64,000 nt of DNA, taken from positions 49,450,382-49,514,381 of the forward strand of contig CM031615.1 in the NCBI GenBank assembly GCA_018398815.1, in the 5' to 3' direction. The notes under the pieces are model-generated. The model ran no database searches, was not told the DNA's origin, and saw only the letters and a list, made by a program, of their open reading frames with translations. Positions 33,617 to 44,750 of the stretch are shown piece by piece. Numbering within the stretch: the first letter of the stretch is position 1; the number at the start of each line of letters is the position of its first letter. This stretch comes from Conus ventricosus. Taxonomy: Eukaryota; Mollusca; Gastropoda; Neogastropoda; Conidae. A program made the translations under genes and the position numbers.

Positions 33617-34879
33617 CGTGATTGACTGCACTGTCAGTAAAGTGACGGGAACCAAAACTATGCCTACACAGGTCTACTATAGTGGAAGCGTCGTTTGATA
33701 CTGCTCTCTTTAGTCAGAAATGAAGCAATACTTCACGCTTGGATGCTGAAAGAAACCATCTACCAGCATGAACGCACTGTCACGGGAACAAGTAGCACGT
33801 CCGTCGCTGCAACAGATGCTTATCGGACTGATAATGTAACAGCAGTGCAACAAGGAACTTTCGAAGTGGTGTCAGTCGGCGTGAAGGTGAAGGTCGGTCA
33901 CGTACGTAAGCCTACCAAGGGCAAACACTCTAATAAAAGCTTTGCTGCTTTCGTAATTGGCTTTAGTTCGACGCCCTAGGGCGTACAGTCTTTGGTTCGA
34001 CGATGGTCTTGGCAGGTCTCTTTGCAAGTCATACGGTTGACTGATCAATCATTTGTCAGGCACAATTCAGCATGTGTAAGAATGATAAAGCTACCACAGA
34101 GAGATTATCATGCAAATCATATAAACGTTAAAAACACATTAGTAGATGCCTCTGTGAGAGCGAATTGTGTGCTGAGGTTACGCAGGGAAACGATCGGGAG
34201 GAGAGAAGTGGAGGACGACGTTAGGTGAGGGGCGGGAGAGAAAAACGCGCTGATCAGAAACCGTGCAGGCCACTAGGCTTACTCACGACATGCCAAATGA
34301 GTCGAGCGAACAACCTGAGCACCATGATAATGAGCAACCCCCTCCTTCCCTCCCCTCCCCCCCCCCCCCCCCCGCCTTTACCCCTCCCCCTTCTGACCCC
34401 TCCCTCTTCTAACCCCTCCCGCTCAACTCATTACCATGGCCTGAGAAAAAAAAAAATAAATAAATAAAAAGAACGAAAAGACTGGGCTTGACACATTCTC
34501 AATGTTTTTAACAGTGATCCCCTCTTTATCAGTTGGGCGCCATGGTAAAAAAAAAAAATTCAAGAATGTATTTTTCTTTGTTTGGGTTTTCTGTTTTGAT
34601 TACATCCGTAGTGCTGGCGACAAGTTCATCAACAGGGCAGAACGCCGATTTTTTTTTTTCAACCCCAAAGCGACATGCAACCCAGGGAAGCTACTCGGGT
34701 CCTTAGCTTGACCATTTAATCATACATAGTTCATTTCCTTTGACCGTGAAAATGTAGTTTTCTCGCAACGCGCCGACTTTCCGTCCATCATCGATGCAGA
34801 AACGAGAAGCCAACTCCATAGCCCCTCTTCCATCCCCCAAACTTGCACGCACGCGTGCGCACGCGCGCGCGCGCGCGCA

Positions 34880-34955
<76 letters not shown>

Positions 34956-35355
34956 CAATTAATGGAGGTTTTTTATGATTAAGATTCTCTGTAGTTATAG
35001 CTTGATATAGGTTTGGTAATAACTTAAATTAGGCCTGACTTTGGGTTAGCGTTAGGCTTGAATTTCGGTTAGGGTTAAGGTCATGCAGTCCTTGGTTAGT
35101 GGGTCTTCGGGGTTATCCTGTCGAAGTTGCTGTCCTAACGCATGAACAATACGCTGCCGAAAGAATCTAGTCAACTGTGCATTCCTGACAAATGATACAA
35201 TTGTTGCTTGTTTACTGTTTGTCTGATGCTGGTTTATGCACCTTTCCGGGATGATCGAAACAACTGGCAAAGTTGGAACAGATATGGATGTTGACCTGGC
35301 TGGCCAGAAACAAAAATGTTGTTTATCATGCGGCATTTCTTGAGGGTCTAGGAAC

Positions 35356-35392
<37 letters not shown>

Positions 35393-35445
35393 TTGACTTC
35401 ATCAAGTAGATCTACATTCAACGACGTATTTCATGATATTGCATA
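33617..35445. other. Upstream region of the aminotransferase gene; no second gene seen
   Basis: It should hold the promoter and 5' untranslated region of the minus-strand gene, but no TATA box or initiator could be fixed. Repeats: C-rich tract at 34,355-34,373, CG-alternating plus (CA)n at 34,846-34,953, and 33 consecutive C at 35,357-35,389. A frame on the minus strand at 35,052-35,405 includes the C run and has no recognised domain. Confidence 0.5.
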
Positions 35446-36267
35446 AAATACATCAGCTAAATACCTAGGAAATCACATCATTTCGAATCTGCGCTGGAAC
35501 GACAACATCACCAAAACCAGTGTAAAAGCAGTGAGACTGCATTGAGGGTTTTCAACGTTAAGACTCAAAATCTCCATTGCATGACATCGGTCAGCCGCAT
35601 TGAGAACCCTGCTTTTAGACTTTCTATAGTTCTCGACAGGTTTAGTCTGAGACTTCATAGGCCTACACACTAGGAGATAAGCACCGCTTGAGTCAAAACA
35701 TAGGCGATGGATTTCGGTGTGTCAGGAATATTGATGGGAATAAACCATTTTTCACAACCTCACAGACAAGCGAGGAAGAGGAATGTGCTTATATGTAGAC
35801 AGCAACCTAAAAGCTTCCCAAATAGGTGTTGGAGACAATGACTTTGAAGAGCACATACTAGTCGAATGCTGTCTAGATGGGTCAGATAAACTACTGCTTG
35901 GATTATCTACAGAAGCCCTAACTCCCCTCCAGAAAATACCGCAAAAATTAACAAACTGATCAAGCATCTAGGGAAACAGAAACAGTACTCCCATATCCTT
36001 GTGATGGGTGACTTTAACCACCCAGAAATTGATTGGCAAAATGAGACATGCAACTGTAGGAAGGAACACCAGGCACAGAAATTCCTTAAAGCCAGCAAAG
36101 ATGCATCCAGCACCAGAAGGAGCCAACAAGAATCAGGCAGGGACAAAACCCCAGCCTCGATGACTTAGTCTTCACCAACAAAGAAGAGATGATAGACAGT
36201 ATCACAACACAAGCTGGACTAGGAAAAAGCGACCATGTGACCCTCATCATCAACTTCTCATGCTCAC
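35446..36267 (+). mobile_element. LINE-A (CR1/Jockey-like), 5' piece with endonuclease domain
   Basis: From about 35,730 the plus strand encodes, with frameshifts, an AP-endonuclease-like domain: LTDKRGRGMCLYVDSNLKAS, then YRSPNSPPENTAKINKL, VMGDFNHPEIDW and GLGKSDHVTL. GDFNHP and SDH are characteristic catalytic-site signatures of LINE endonucleases. The piece stops at 36,267, where the LTR retrotransposon is inserted. The short stretch at 35,446-35,545 reads KYLGNHIISNLRWNDNITK, a reverse-transcriptase C-terminal motif. It is out of order and probably belongs to a different, older LINE fragment. Confidence 0.8.
36263..36267. repeat. Left target-site duplication of the LTR element (CTCAC)
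   Basis: CTCAC directly precedes the left LTR and is repeated directly after the right LTR at 43,019-43,023. Five bases is the normal duplication length for Ty3/Gypsy integrases. Confidence 0.88.
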
Positions 36268-37593
36268 TGTCAACCTCGGGTGATGTCGATGGAGGAAGGA
36301 CTAGCGCACAGCCCAAACACACTCACAGCTTGCTTACAATCTCATTCATATATCATGCATTCGTCACATCAAACCACTAGTAAAGTCTATAACTTTACTA
36401 CACATGATCATAGAACGAAACATCAATGCATATGGAATCAAACAAAATAAAACATTCTCTCTTTCCTGAACTTCACAAAATCATTTATCTAAAACATCAT
36501 TAACTAACCGGGTATAAATAGATTTCTACTTTACCTGGCCAGGTGATCTTAACTATTCACGAATCACTGTCTTTTTCTTTTCCTTTTTTTTCTTTTCACT
36601 GTCACTTTCACAACACGACATAACTGCTGGCACTGGTGTTGGTCTGCTTGCACCGGTCAAGCTGGACTGCTGGCACCGGTCAGGCTGGACTGCTGGCGTT
36701 GGTCAGGTTGGACTGCCGATGAAAGTGGCGCTGGCCAAGTATGAGGTCGAACCCCCGGTTCAGATGGAACAGTGACTATCAACATCGATCTGTTCTCCTT
36801 TCTTTCTTCCTGCATTAACGCATTGCACTCTCTCTCTCTCTCCTAGTCGCTCTATTAAATGGACATGGTTGCTTTTCTTTTCCTTTTCTTTTCTTTCTTT
36901 TTCTCTTCATTAGTTAGCAACTCTCTCTTTCCACATCTCTCTTTAGTCCTCCCTTTGCAGCCTATATCTGGTGCTAATGCTCAAACTTCACTCCTCTCAT
37001 CTCTCTGCCTTTCTCCTGCAGAGACTACACCCCAGAACCTCTCTCTCTCTCTCTGTCTCTCTGTTCGTTCTCCCCCTCGTTCTGCCGTTCTCTCACTCTC
37101 ACATCCTTCTTATTCCGTTCCGATCTGTCCCAAAAAGGGCGAGTACCATTGGTCAGTATTTTTACCCTGATACCCGAAGTTATCTCCCTTTAATTCCATT
37201 GGATATTCAAATCATGACAGTCACGCCTACACGCCTTACTCTCTGTGGTGGTCAATTGGTCATTTAATTGATTAGCTAGATTTCACCCCCACCACACACT
37301 ACCTTCTCCTCTCCCTTTCCTGCTTTAACCTGCGACGTCCGACTAACAATGGCGCTGGTTCCACAAATTGGCTAGATGAGCCTGGGTAGGCGCCACGACG
37401 TCTGACCAAACCTACCGAGACCTGTCGGTCCAGCCACTCAGACTGTCTGCTGTCTCCCCGCTGTGCTAAATTGGCTGGATGCGACGCATGGAGCCGTCTT
37501 CGTGGAGCCAAGATGTCTGCGTTTGGACTTATGTCCAGTTGAAGTGGCCGGCGACGGACCACACTTTGGTTGTGTTGAATTTTGACCGTGACA
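36268..37593 (-). repeat. 3' LTR of the Gmr1-like element
   Basis: Starts TGTCAACCTCGG and ends GACCGTGACA on the plus strand, so the termini are inverted TGTCA/TGACA. Paired with 41,696-43,018. It contains CT-rich stretches whose serine/leucine frames are not genes. Confidence 0.95.
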
Positions 37594-37604
37594 ATTTCCC
37601 CCTT
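37594..37604 (-). other. Polypurine tract of the LTR element
   Basis: On the minus strand AAGGGGGAAAT abuts the 3' LTR. This is the expected site and composition for priming of plus-strand DNA synthesis. Confidence 0.75.
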
Positions 37605-38164
37605 GCAAAAGACTATGCACCGCATTGTCTCAAAACAACGGTACAAAAAAGACAACAACCGAATTTGCTGAACCACAGCTACACGTGCAAAGTTTGAAAA
37701 ATACTTTACAACCAACGGTTTATAAATTATAAAATATATCATTAGTGGATACCACTCCAATGAGTTATCATTGACGTGCGCTCTTGCGTTATTTCAACTC
37801 ATTTTATAACGACCTCTGTGCGCACTTATGCAATTCCCCTACCTGCGGATTTGCCATCTCTCCTCTTCACAACTACTTTGAAGAGCACAATATAATATGA
37901 TCACGATCCATGACACTTCACTGAGGAATCTCCATCCTCACTTATTGCAAATAATGCATTACTACACAAGCGACTGTATGCTCCAAGCATAAACTACATT
38001 CACATGAACAAGTCTCACAAAGAAAATATGAACAAGTCTCACACAGAAAATATGAACCATAACCAACTGGGAATGAACCCATATCCAATCAACATAACTA
38101 TAATCAACACATATTATCAACAAAGCACCCCGGATATGACTGACTTCCTCTGAGTTGCAGCTTG
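37605..38164 (-). other. Untranslated 3' internal region of the LTR element
   Basis: Between the RNase H stop and the polypurine tract; no coding motif seen. Confidence 0.6.
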
Positions 38165-38690
38165 CTAGACTACGCGACTTAAATAGTCAGCTCCGACATT
38201 CTGTCGACCTGGAATGTACTGCACTCGGTACCTGTAGGGCTGCAATGCCATTGCCCAACGCAGCACCCTGCTGTTTTTCAGCTGTGCCTCCTGCAGGAAT
38301 TTGAGTGGTTGGTGATCTGTCTCTATCACGAACTCTTTCCATACAAGTATTTGTGGAACTTCTGCACGGCCCACACGACAGCTAAACACTCCTCTCCCAC
38401 GTTGCGTACCCTTCTTCACACTTTGTCAACTTCCTGCTAGCATATCTCACAGGAAACTCGACCCCTTCATGCTCCTGTAACAATACTGCACCTATCCCAC
38501 CACCTGATGCATCTGTCCGCAACAAAAATGGTTTGGACATATCTGGTAGCTTCAAGATGGGACGGGAACCTAGTCTTTCCAACACCGTCTGCAGTGCTTG
38601 CTCTGCAGCGTCTGACCACTCGACCACTGCCGGTTTCCCTGCCTTGACCAAATCACTGAGGACTCGTGATTGCTGCGAAATTTGGAACAA
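38165..38690 (-). pseudogene. RNase H domain of the LTR element
   Basis: Two overlapping minus-strand frames, joined by a frameshift near 38,400, give the RT/RNase H tether and RNase H. Motifs in order are FLLRTDASGGGIGAVLLQ (first catalytic aspartate), CEEGYATWER (glutamate region), EFVIETDHQPLKFL (second aspartate) and RVQYIPGRQNVGADYLSR (final DxLSR motif). It ends in a stop at 38,165-38,167 near the 3' end of the element's coding region. Confidence 0.88.
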
Positions 38691-38900
38691 ACTCCCTATA
38701 GAACCGAATAAAACCTAGCAGACTCCTGACTTCTGTTTTGGTCTTTGGTCTCTCTGAATTCATCATCTTCTCCACCTTTCCCCTTTCTGGTTGCTTTGTG
38801 TCGCCTCCGACAACAAAACCTAGGAACTCCTACGTCTAGCCCTTCATACAGTGACACATCCCTGTATGACTCTTCTGGAAACGTAGGCAACAAAATCTCA
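38691..38900 (-). pseudogene. Reverse-transcriptase remnant of the LTR element
   Basis: Minus-strand translation gives an N-terminal piece (LLPTFPEESYRDVSLYEG) followed almost at once by the thumb/connection piece SERPKTKTEVRSLLGFIRFY and REFVPNF. The palm with its catalytic DD pair lies between these in relatives and is missing here. This is an internal deletion, not a substitution. Confidence 0.78.
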
Positions 38901-39330
38901 CCTTCTTCTGCTGGGTCTCTTTCGCCTCATCAATGATTGCTGCTGTGCCTATGTGCTGAGTCTCACGCTGAATATATTTGCGGAGAAAATTCGCATGGAA
39001 AAGTTTTAGTTCCCCATTCACATCAATTCGGTAATCCCGATCGACCTTTTCAGTGATGGTGAATGGTCCTTTCCAATGCATCAGCAGCTTGTTGTGACCC
39101 GTGGGAAGCAGTACCAGGACTTGATCTCCCGCCTTGAGGGATTGCTTCCTCACCTTCCTGTCATATTGCTTCTTCTGAACGACCCTAGCCTTCTGCAAAC
39201 TTTCCTTTGCAACCTTACATGTCTCATACCTGTGCCCACCTTTGGAACAGGGCGCGATTGGGCCAATCAGATCAACAGCCACTCTCCTGAACGGTGTGTC
39301 AATTAAAGGGGATGTTTAAGAGGAGCCTTC
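38901..39330 (-). pseudogene. Integrase core remnant and C-terminal domain of the LTR element
   Basis: The frame ending in this region starts AVDLIGPIAPCSKGGHRY, the strand that bears the first catalytic aspartate. It then jumps directly to ESLQKARVVQKKQYDRKVR, KAGDQVLVLLP and HWKGPFTITEKV, a GPF form of the GPY/F C-terminal domain, and LFHANFLRKY. The rest of the DDE core is absent. Confidence 0.85.
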
Positions 39331-39334
39331 CTCT

Positions 39335-39888
39335 TCACCCCTCTTGTGGCTGACCTTTGACACACGTCACATGACATGCAGAAACGCTTGATGTCTGCCA
39401 TTGCTCCTGGCCAATGAAAATCATCGAAGATTCGTCAGCTGTTTTGCTGGTGCCGAGATGACCCGCCATGAGCGACTCGTGACCCACTGACATGACAGTG
39501 TCACGATAACCTGCTGGTACCTCTAACTGAGTGGTCACCTTACCTGTCTTCCCCTTGTGAACACTCGGTACAACAGCCCGCCTTTCACAAGAAATTCTGT
39601 CTCACCTCCTCTAACCTCCTGTTTCTCTCCACCTCTTGCCAACTCCCAAGACTTCACGAGCGAAGGGTCTTGTTCCTGCGCTGCCCTAAACTCATCAGGC
39701 GACACATCTATGCCTGACTTCCTTGCCGGAACGACTAACGGTTTATCAACCTTTTCCTCCTTCTTGCTCCTTGTTTGAACTGCTGCCCCTGTAGCAGTCA
39801 ACAACTCAGGATCCCCTGGATCCCTTGCACCTGGAATATTTCCAATGATCAAATCGTGAAGGGGTTTCTCCATCACCAACGCAGACAA
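39335..39888 (-). pseudogene. Integrase zinc-binding region of the LTR element
   Basis: Minus-strand frames interrupted near 39,535 encode a linker after the protease (HDLIIGNIPGARDP), then FRAAQEQDPSLVKSWEL and LLYRVFTR. An HHCC module follows with GHESLMAGHLG supplying the histidines and FCMSCDVC the cysteines in a shifted frame. Its position just after the protease and ahead of the RT remnant is the Gmr1-type order. Confidence 0.82.
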
Positions 39889-40320
39889 CTCGCCTGAGAA
39901 GTAAGGGTACGTACTTCTATCTTAGCAACTGGAAACTCCCTCACAGTGCCATCGATTAGAGTACAGGTCTGGATTTGCCCTGTCAAATCCCCTTTCTCGA
40001 CCAGCGTTGTTCGTACTACCCCGCATGAACAACCAGTGTCTCGTAACACTTTCACCCTCTGCTGGCCAATCCACCCTTCTTCCACTGGTAACGAACCACT
40101 CAGCCTAGTGCCCTCCATCCCTGACACTGACTGCTGTCCAGTGCTAGCCATAGGCTGCACTCCACCCTCTTCCGATTGGATCCCTTTTGGTTCCACTGCA
40201 GGTCGTTTCCCTTGACGACCCTTATCCACCTCTTGCAAGGCTGCTGCCTTCTGGAACCCCATGCGACAATCCCTCGCCACATGTCCCTTCTTGTGACAAA
40301 TGAAACACCTAATGTCCCTT
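39889..40320 (-). pseudogene. Gag zinc knuckle and aspartic protease of the LTR element
   Basis: A CCHC zinc knuckle (CFICHKKGHVARDC) at about 40,270-40,315 leads into a linker, then a retroviral-type aspartic protease with the active-site triad DTG in LRDTGCSCGVV near 40,038. The frame shifts near 39,890 relative to the next block. Confidence 0.85.
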
Positions 40321-41290
40321 TGCCCTTCCTTCTGCCCCCCACTGGGTTTGCAGACTTTGCAGAAAACTCCCCTAGTCTCCTTGCACTCTTCTCACCTGTG
40401 CCTGGCACCTGTTTTCTCCTGCACCTTAGTGCCCAAACGTGCCTCTCTATACACCTCTGCGAACTTCAACAACTCTCCTGCTGTCTCTGGCTGTCTCTCT
40501 TTCAAATGTATGGTTAACTCAGGGCCGCAACCTGACAAAATCTGTTCTTTCATAACTAGCTCTTTCAATTCAGCGAACTCCTTCTTCGTACCACTCAACT
40601 CTAGCCATTTATCAAAATAGCGATCCAAACGTGCACCAAACTGAGTGTACGTTTCACCTGCTTGTAATTTAGCTGAACGAAATTTCTTCCTGAACCCCTC
40701 CTCTGTGAGGTCAAATCCTTTCATCAACGATTCTTCACAGCGCTGAAATCAGACTGTTGTTCTGCTGGTAACGCAGTGAAAATCTGTAATGCCTTACCCG
40801 TCAGTAACGCTGACAAAATGACTGCCCACTCTTCTGAAGGCCAACCCTGACTGGTCGCAAACGTTTCGAAACGACTGATGTATGCGTCAATCGAATCGGT
40901 CCCTTCCGAGAATTTGGCAACTTGGGTCGGGGGCATAGCTGCGCACAGAGTCACTGGAAACTGAACTCCCCATCCTCGGTGGTCTCCCTTTGTATTCTCA
41001 CTTTCTCTAACTCTAATTGAACCTTTAGTCTTTCTGTTTCCTGCGTTTCCCTAGCTTTAATCCTTTCTGTTTCCTGCTTCATTCTTTCTGTTTCCTGCGT
41101 CTCGCCAGCTTTTAATCTTTCCTGCTCTGCTATTTCTACAGCGACACGTCGTCTTTCTGCTCGCTCATCCCTTTCCATCTTTTGCTGGTTTTCAACGAAT
41201 GCTCGCAACTCTTCTCCCGAATAGCCTAAATCATGAGCGACGCTCACAAGTTGTTCAATAGGGTGTTCTTTTCTTCCGCCATTATATCTT
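40321..41290 (-). pseudogene. Gag of the LTR element
   Basis: Three successive minus-strand frames form one gag-like region. First is a charged coiled-coil-like stretch rich in E, R, K and Q with QETERxK repeats (40,951-41,290). Next comes a capsid-like stretch beginning MPPTQVAKFSEGTDSIDAY and including ALLTGKALQIF. The third is GFDLTEEGFRKKFRSAKLQ with YTQFGARLDRYFDKWLEL. At least two frameshifts separate them. A run of about 29 T on the plus strand (41,291-41,319) lies just upstream. Confidence 0.82.
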
Positions 41291-41672
41291 CTTTTTTTTT
41301 TTTTTTTTTTTTTTTTTTGAAACAAGATTTACTACTACGACAGCCAAACTGGTGGTTACCGACACGAGTGACGTAATAGCACAATCCTATGAATGATAAT
41401 ATTAGCTTGGGACAACGTAATTAGTTTTTATAAGACGCCCAGCGCCTGACCCAACTATGAGAGCGAATTATAGGCAATCTGTGCGAAATGAGTACTCTGG
41501 GGCTGAAATGCCAAGCCTAGTATTAACTATCTTGGAAGCAATGCCAAGCCTAGTATTTAACTATCTTGGGAACATACAGTAAGACAACCCCTTGTCTTAG
41601 GATTACAATACTTGAATCCCACCCAGCTTCCTCTCTGAGAAGTTGAACAATTATAATAAATGGGCCAGAATA

Positions 41673-41689
41673 TCCTGGCAGGCTCGCCA
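41673..41689 (-). other. Candidate primer-binding site of the LTR element
   Basis: Reading the minus strand, TGGCGAGCCTGCCAGGA begins six bases inside the 5' LTR. The TGG start is what a site complementary to a tRNA 3' CCA end requires. The matching tRNA was not identified. Confidence 0.55.
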
Positions 41690-41695
41690 ATAAAT

Positions 41696-43018
41696 TGTCA
41701 ACCTCGGGTGATGTCGATGGAGGAAGGACTAGCGCACAGCCCAAACACACTCACAGCTTGCTTACAATCTCATTCATATATCATGCATTCGTCACATCAA
41801 ACCACTAGTAAAGTCTATAACTTTACTACACATGATCATAGAACGAAACATCAATGCATATGGAATCAAACAAAATAAAACATTCTCTCTTTCCTGAACT
41901 TCACAAAATCATTTATCTAAAACATCATTAACTAACCCGGGTATAAATAGATTTCTACTTTACCTGGCCAGGTGATCTTAACTATTCACGAATCACTGTC
42001 TTTTTCTTTTCCTTTTTTTTCTTTTCACTGTCACTTTCACAACACGACATAACTGCTGGCACTGGTGTTGGTCTGCTTGCACCGGTCAAGCTGGACTGCT
42101 GGCACCGGTCAGGCTGGACTGCTGGCGTTGGTCAGGTTGGACTGCCGATGAAAGTGCGCTGGCCAAGTATGAGGTCGAACCCCCGGTTCAGATGGAACAG
42201 TGACTATCAACATCGATCTGTTCTCCTTTCTTTCTTCCTGCATTAACGCATTGCACTCTCTCTCTCTCTCCTAGTCTGCTCTATAAATGGACATGGTTGC
42301 TTTTCTTTTCCTTTTCTTTTCTTTCTTTTTCTCTTCATTAGTTAGCAACTCTCTCTTTCCACATCTCTCTTTAGTCCTCCCTTTGCAGACTATATCTGGT
42401 GCTAATGCTCAAACTTCACTCCTCTCATCTCTCTGCCTTTCTCCTGCAGAGACTACACCCCAGAACCTCTCTCTCTCTCTCTGTCTCTCTGTTCGTTCTC
42501 CCCCTCGTTCTGCCGTTCTCTCCCTCTCACATCCTTCTTATTCCGTTCCGATCTGTCCAAAAAGGGCGAGTACCATTGGTCAGTATTTTTACCCCTGATA
42601 CCCGAAGTTATCTCCCTTTAATTCCATTGGATATTCAAATCATGACAGTCACGCCTGCACGCCTTACTCTCTGTGTGGTCAATTGGTCATTTAATTGATT
42701 AGCTAGATTTCACCCCCACCACACACTACCTCTCCCTCTCCCTTTCCTGCTTTAACCTGCGACGTCCGACTAACAATGGCGCTGGTTCCACAAATTGGCT
42801 AGATGAGTCTGGTAGGCGCCACGACGTCTGACCAAACCTACCGAGACCTGTCGGTCCAGCCACTCAGACTGTCTGCTGTCTCCCCGCTGTGCTAAATTGG
42901 CTGGATGCGACGCATGGAGCCGTCTTCGTGGCGCCAAGATGTCTGCGTTTGGACTTATGTCCAGTTGAAGTGGCCGGCGACGGACCACACTTTGGTTGTG
43001 TTGAATTTGACCGTGACA
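41696..43018 (-). repeat. 5' LTR of the Gmr1-like element
   Basis: Near-identical partner of 36,268-37,593, with TGTCA/TGACA termini; differences are mainly single-base length changes. It should carry the element's promoter, but no TATA box was fixed. CTCAC follows at 43,019-43,023. Confidence 0.95.
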
Positions 43019-44750
43019 CTCACATGCAAGGAGAGAACCGGCAAGGAAGAAGACAAAGTTTGAAGAGGGAAATTATGCTGGAATAAATTCGGACCTTGCA
43101 AAAGTAGACTGGGATGAATTACTCTCCAACAAATACAGTCGAAGAAACTTGGAAAACCATTAAGGAGAGATTCAGAAAGCAGTGGAGAAGCACATCCCGA
43201 CAGTGATGACATCTGGAAGAACAATCAAGAAATGGATGGACCCGAAAACACTGGACTCTGTTCGAAACAAGCACAAACTCTACTGGAAATGGAGAGAATC
43301 GCAAAACCCTCAGGAAGAACTAGAATACAGACGCGCAAATAACCAAGCCAGAAGAGCATGCCGTAAAGCGAAGAGAAGTAGAGAGAAAATGTAGCAGCCA
43401 ACTCAAAGAAAAACACAAAAGTCTTCTGGTCATACGTCAAGTCCAAAAACCAAATGCAGGTCAGGCATAGCAGATCTGAAGAAAGCAGATGGAACCAAAA
43501 CGACAACCGACAAAGAAAAGACAAATGTACTGAATGACTTTTTTCACAGCGTTTTCACCCACGAAAAAGTGGATAACCTACCAGCACCTCCAGAGTACAG
43601 CATTAAGGAACCACTTCAACAGGTGAACATCACTGAAGCGGATGTAAAAAAGGCACTTCAAAACCTGAAAACAAACAAGGCACCCGGACCTGACGGAATA
43701 CACCCCATGGTGTTGGCCAAGGCTGCAGACTCACTAGCACGTCCATTAGCACACCTGTTCCGTTTCACTTTGGACCATGGTGTAATACCAACTGACTGGA
43801 AAGAAGCCACAGTCACCCCTATTTACAAGGGGAAAGGAAGCCGACAGCAACCGGGCAACTACCGCCCTGTCAGCCTAACCTGTATCCTGTGCAAAGTAAT
43901 GGAGACACTTCTGAGGGAACAAATGATGAATCACCTGCAACGCAATGAGCTACTATGTAAGGAGCAACATGGGTTCGTCCAGGGGAAATCATGTGTGACA
44001 AATCTATTGGAAGCTCTTGACGACTGGACCAGACTCATCGACTCCCGGCAGCAGCATTGATGTTGTGTACATGGACTTCCAAAAAGCCTTCGACACCGTA
44101 CCGCACCATCGTCTGCTGAGCAAAGTCGAAGCCCATGGAATAAAAGGTCCAATACTCAACTGGATAACAGCCTTTCTTGGTGATCGAAAGCAACGAGTTA
44201 GAATCAATGGAACTTTCTCTGAGAGGCTGCAGTCACAAGCGGCATCCCCCAAGGTAGCGTGTTAGGACCAATCCTGTTTGTCATCTACATTAATGATCTG
44301 CCGAAACATTACAAAACACCGTCAAATTATTTGCAGATGACACAAAGTTATATGCCGCAAGCAGTGACCAAGAATCAACTGCATCACTCCAGCAGGACCT
44401 AGATAGCCTTCAGAAATGGTCGGACGATTGGCTTCTGAGATTCCACCCACAGAAATGTAAAGTGATGAAAATTGGCACACGGAAATCAGAAGCAACATAC
44501 CATATAAAATACACAGATGCTGAAACTGGAACCAGCAGGGAAATACCCCTGGCAGAAAGTGAGGTGGAAGTGGATCTCGGTGTTCATGTGGATAATGACC
44601 TCAAATTTAAGCAACACGTTGCCAACGTCACTTCAAGAGCAAACAGCGTAATTGGCGTTATCCGCAGAACCTTCGAGTTCTTGGACTGCAAGCTCTTCAT
44701 CCAGCTATACAAGACATTAGCAAGGCCTATCCTCGAGTATGGCAAATATG
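43019..44750 (+). mobile_element. LINE-A, middle piece with reverse transcriptase
   Basis: Continues LINE-A after the LTR insertion. In order: RTIKKWMDPKTLDSVRNKH linker, [102 protein letters not shown] (catalytic DD pair), FHPQKCKVMKIG, LGVHVDNDLKFKQHV and the thumb ARPILEYG. At least five frameshifts or stops break the frame, so it is inactive. The clade is CR1/Jockey-like by motif style. It is interrupted at about 44,750 by LINE-B. Confidence 0.9.

Larger units (their letters stand above)
36268..43018 (-). mobile_element. LTR retrotransposon, Ty3/Gypsy Gmr1-like, defective
   Basis: A complete 6,751-bp provirus-like unit in minus orientation: two LTRs of about 1,325 bp, internal region 37,594-41,695, a primer-binding-site candidate next to the right (5') LTR and a purine tract next to the left (3') LTR, flanked by CTCAC. 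On the minus strand the internal order is gag, zinc knuckle, protease, integrase, reverse transcriptase remnant, RNase H. Integrase ahead of reverse transcriptase is the Ty1/Copia-like order known in Gmr1-type Gypsy elements. Frameshifts and internal deletions remove most of the integrase core and of the reverse transcriptase, so it cannot be autonomous. The LTRs differ at only about 15 positions, mostly one-base indels, so insertion was recent. It sits inside LINE-A. Confidence 0.93.

Noticed and set aside
33653..33655. Upstream TTG as aminotransferase start
   Set aside because: Eukaryotic initiation at TTG is unlikely; ATG at 33,614-33,616 has a strong context and gives the expected length.
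36859..37170. ORF shared by both LTRs (103 codons)
   Set aside because: Lies inside the LTR, rich in Ser/Leu/Phe from CT-rich DNA, and its frame changes between the two LTR copies.
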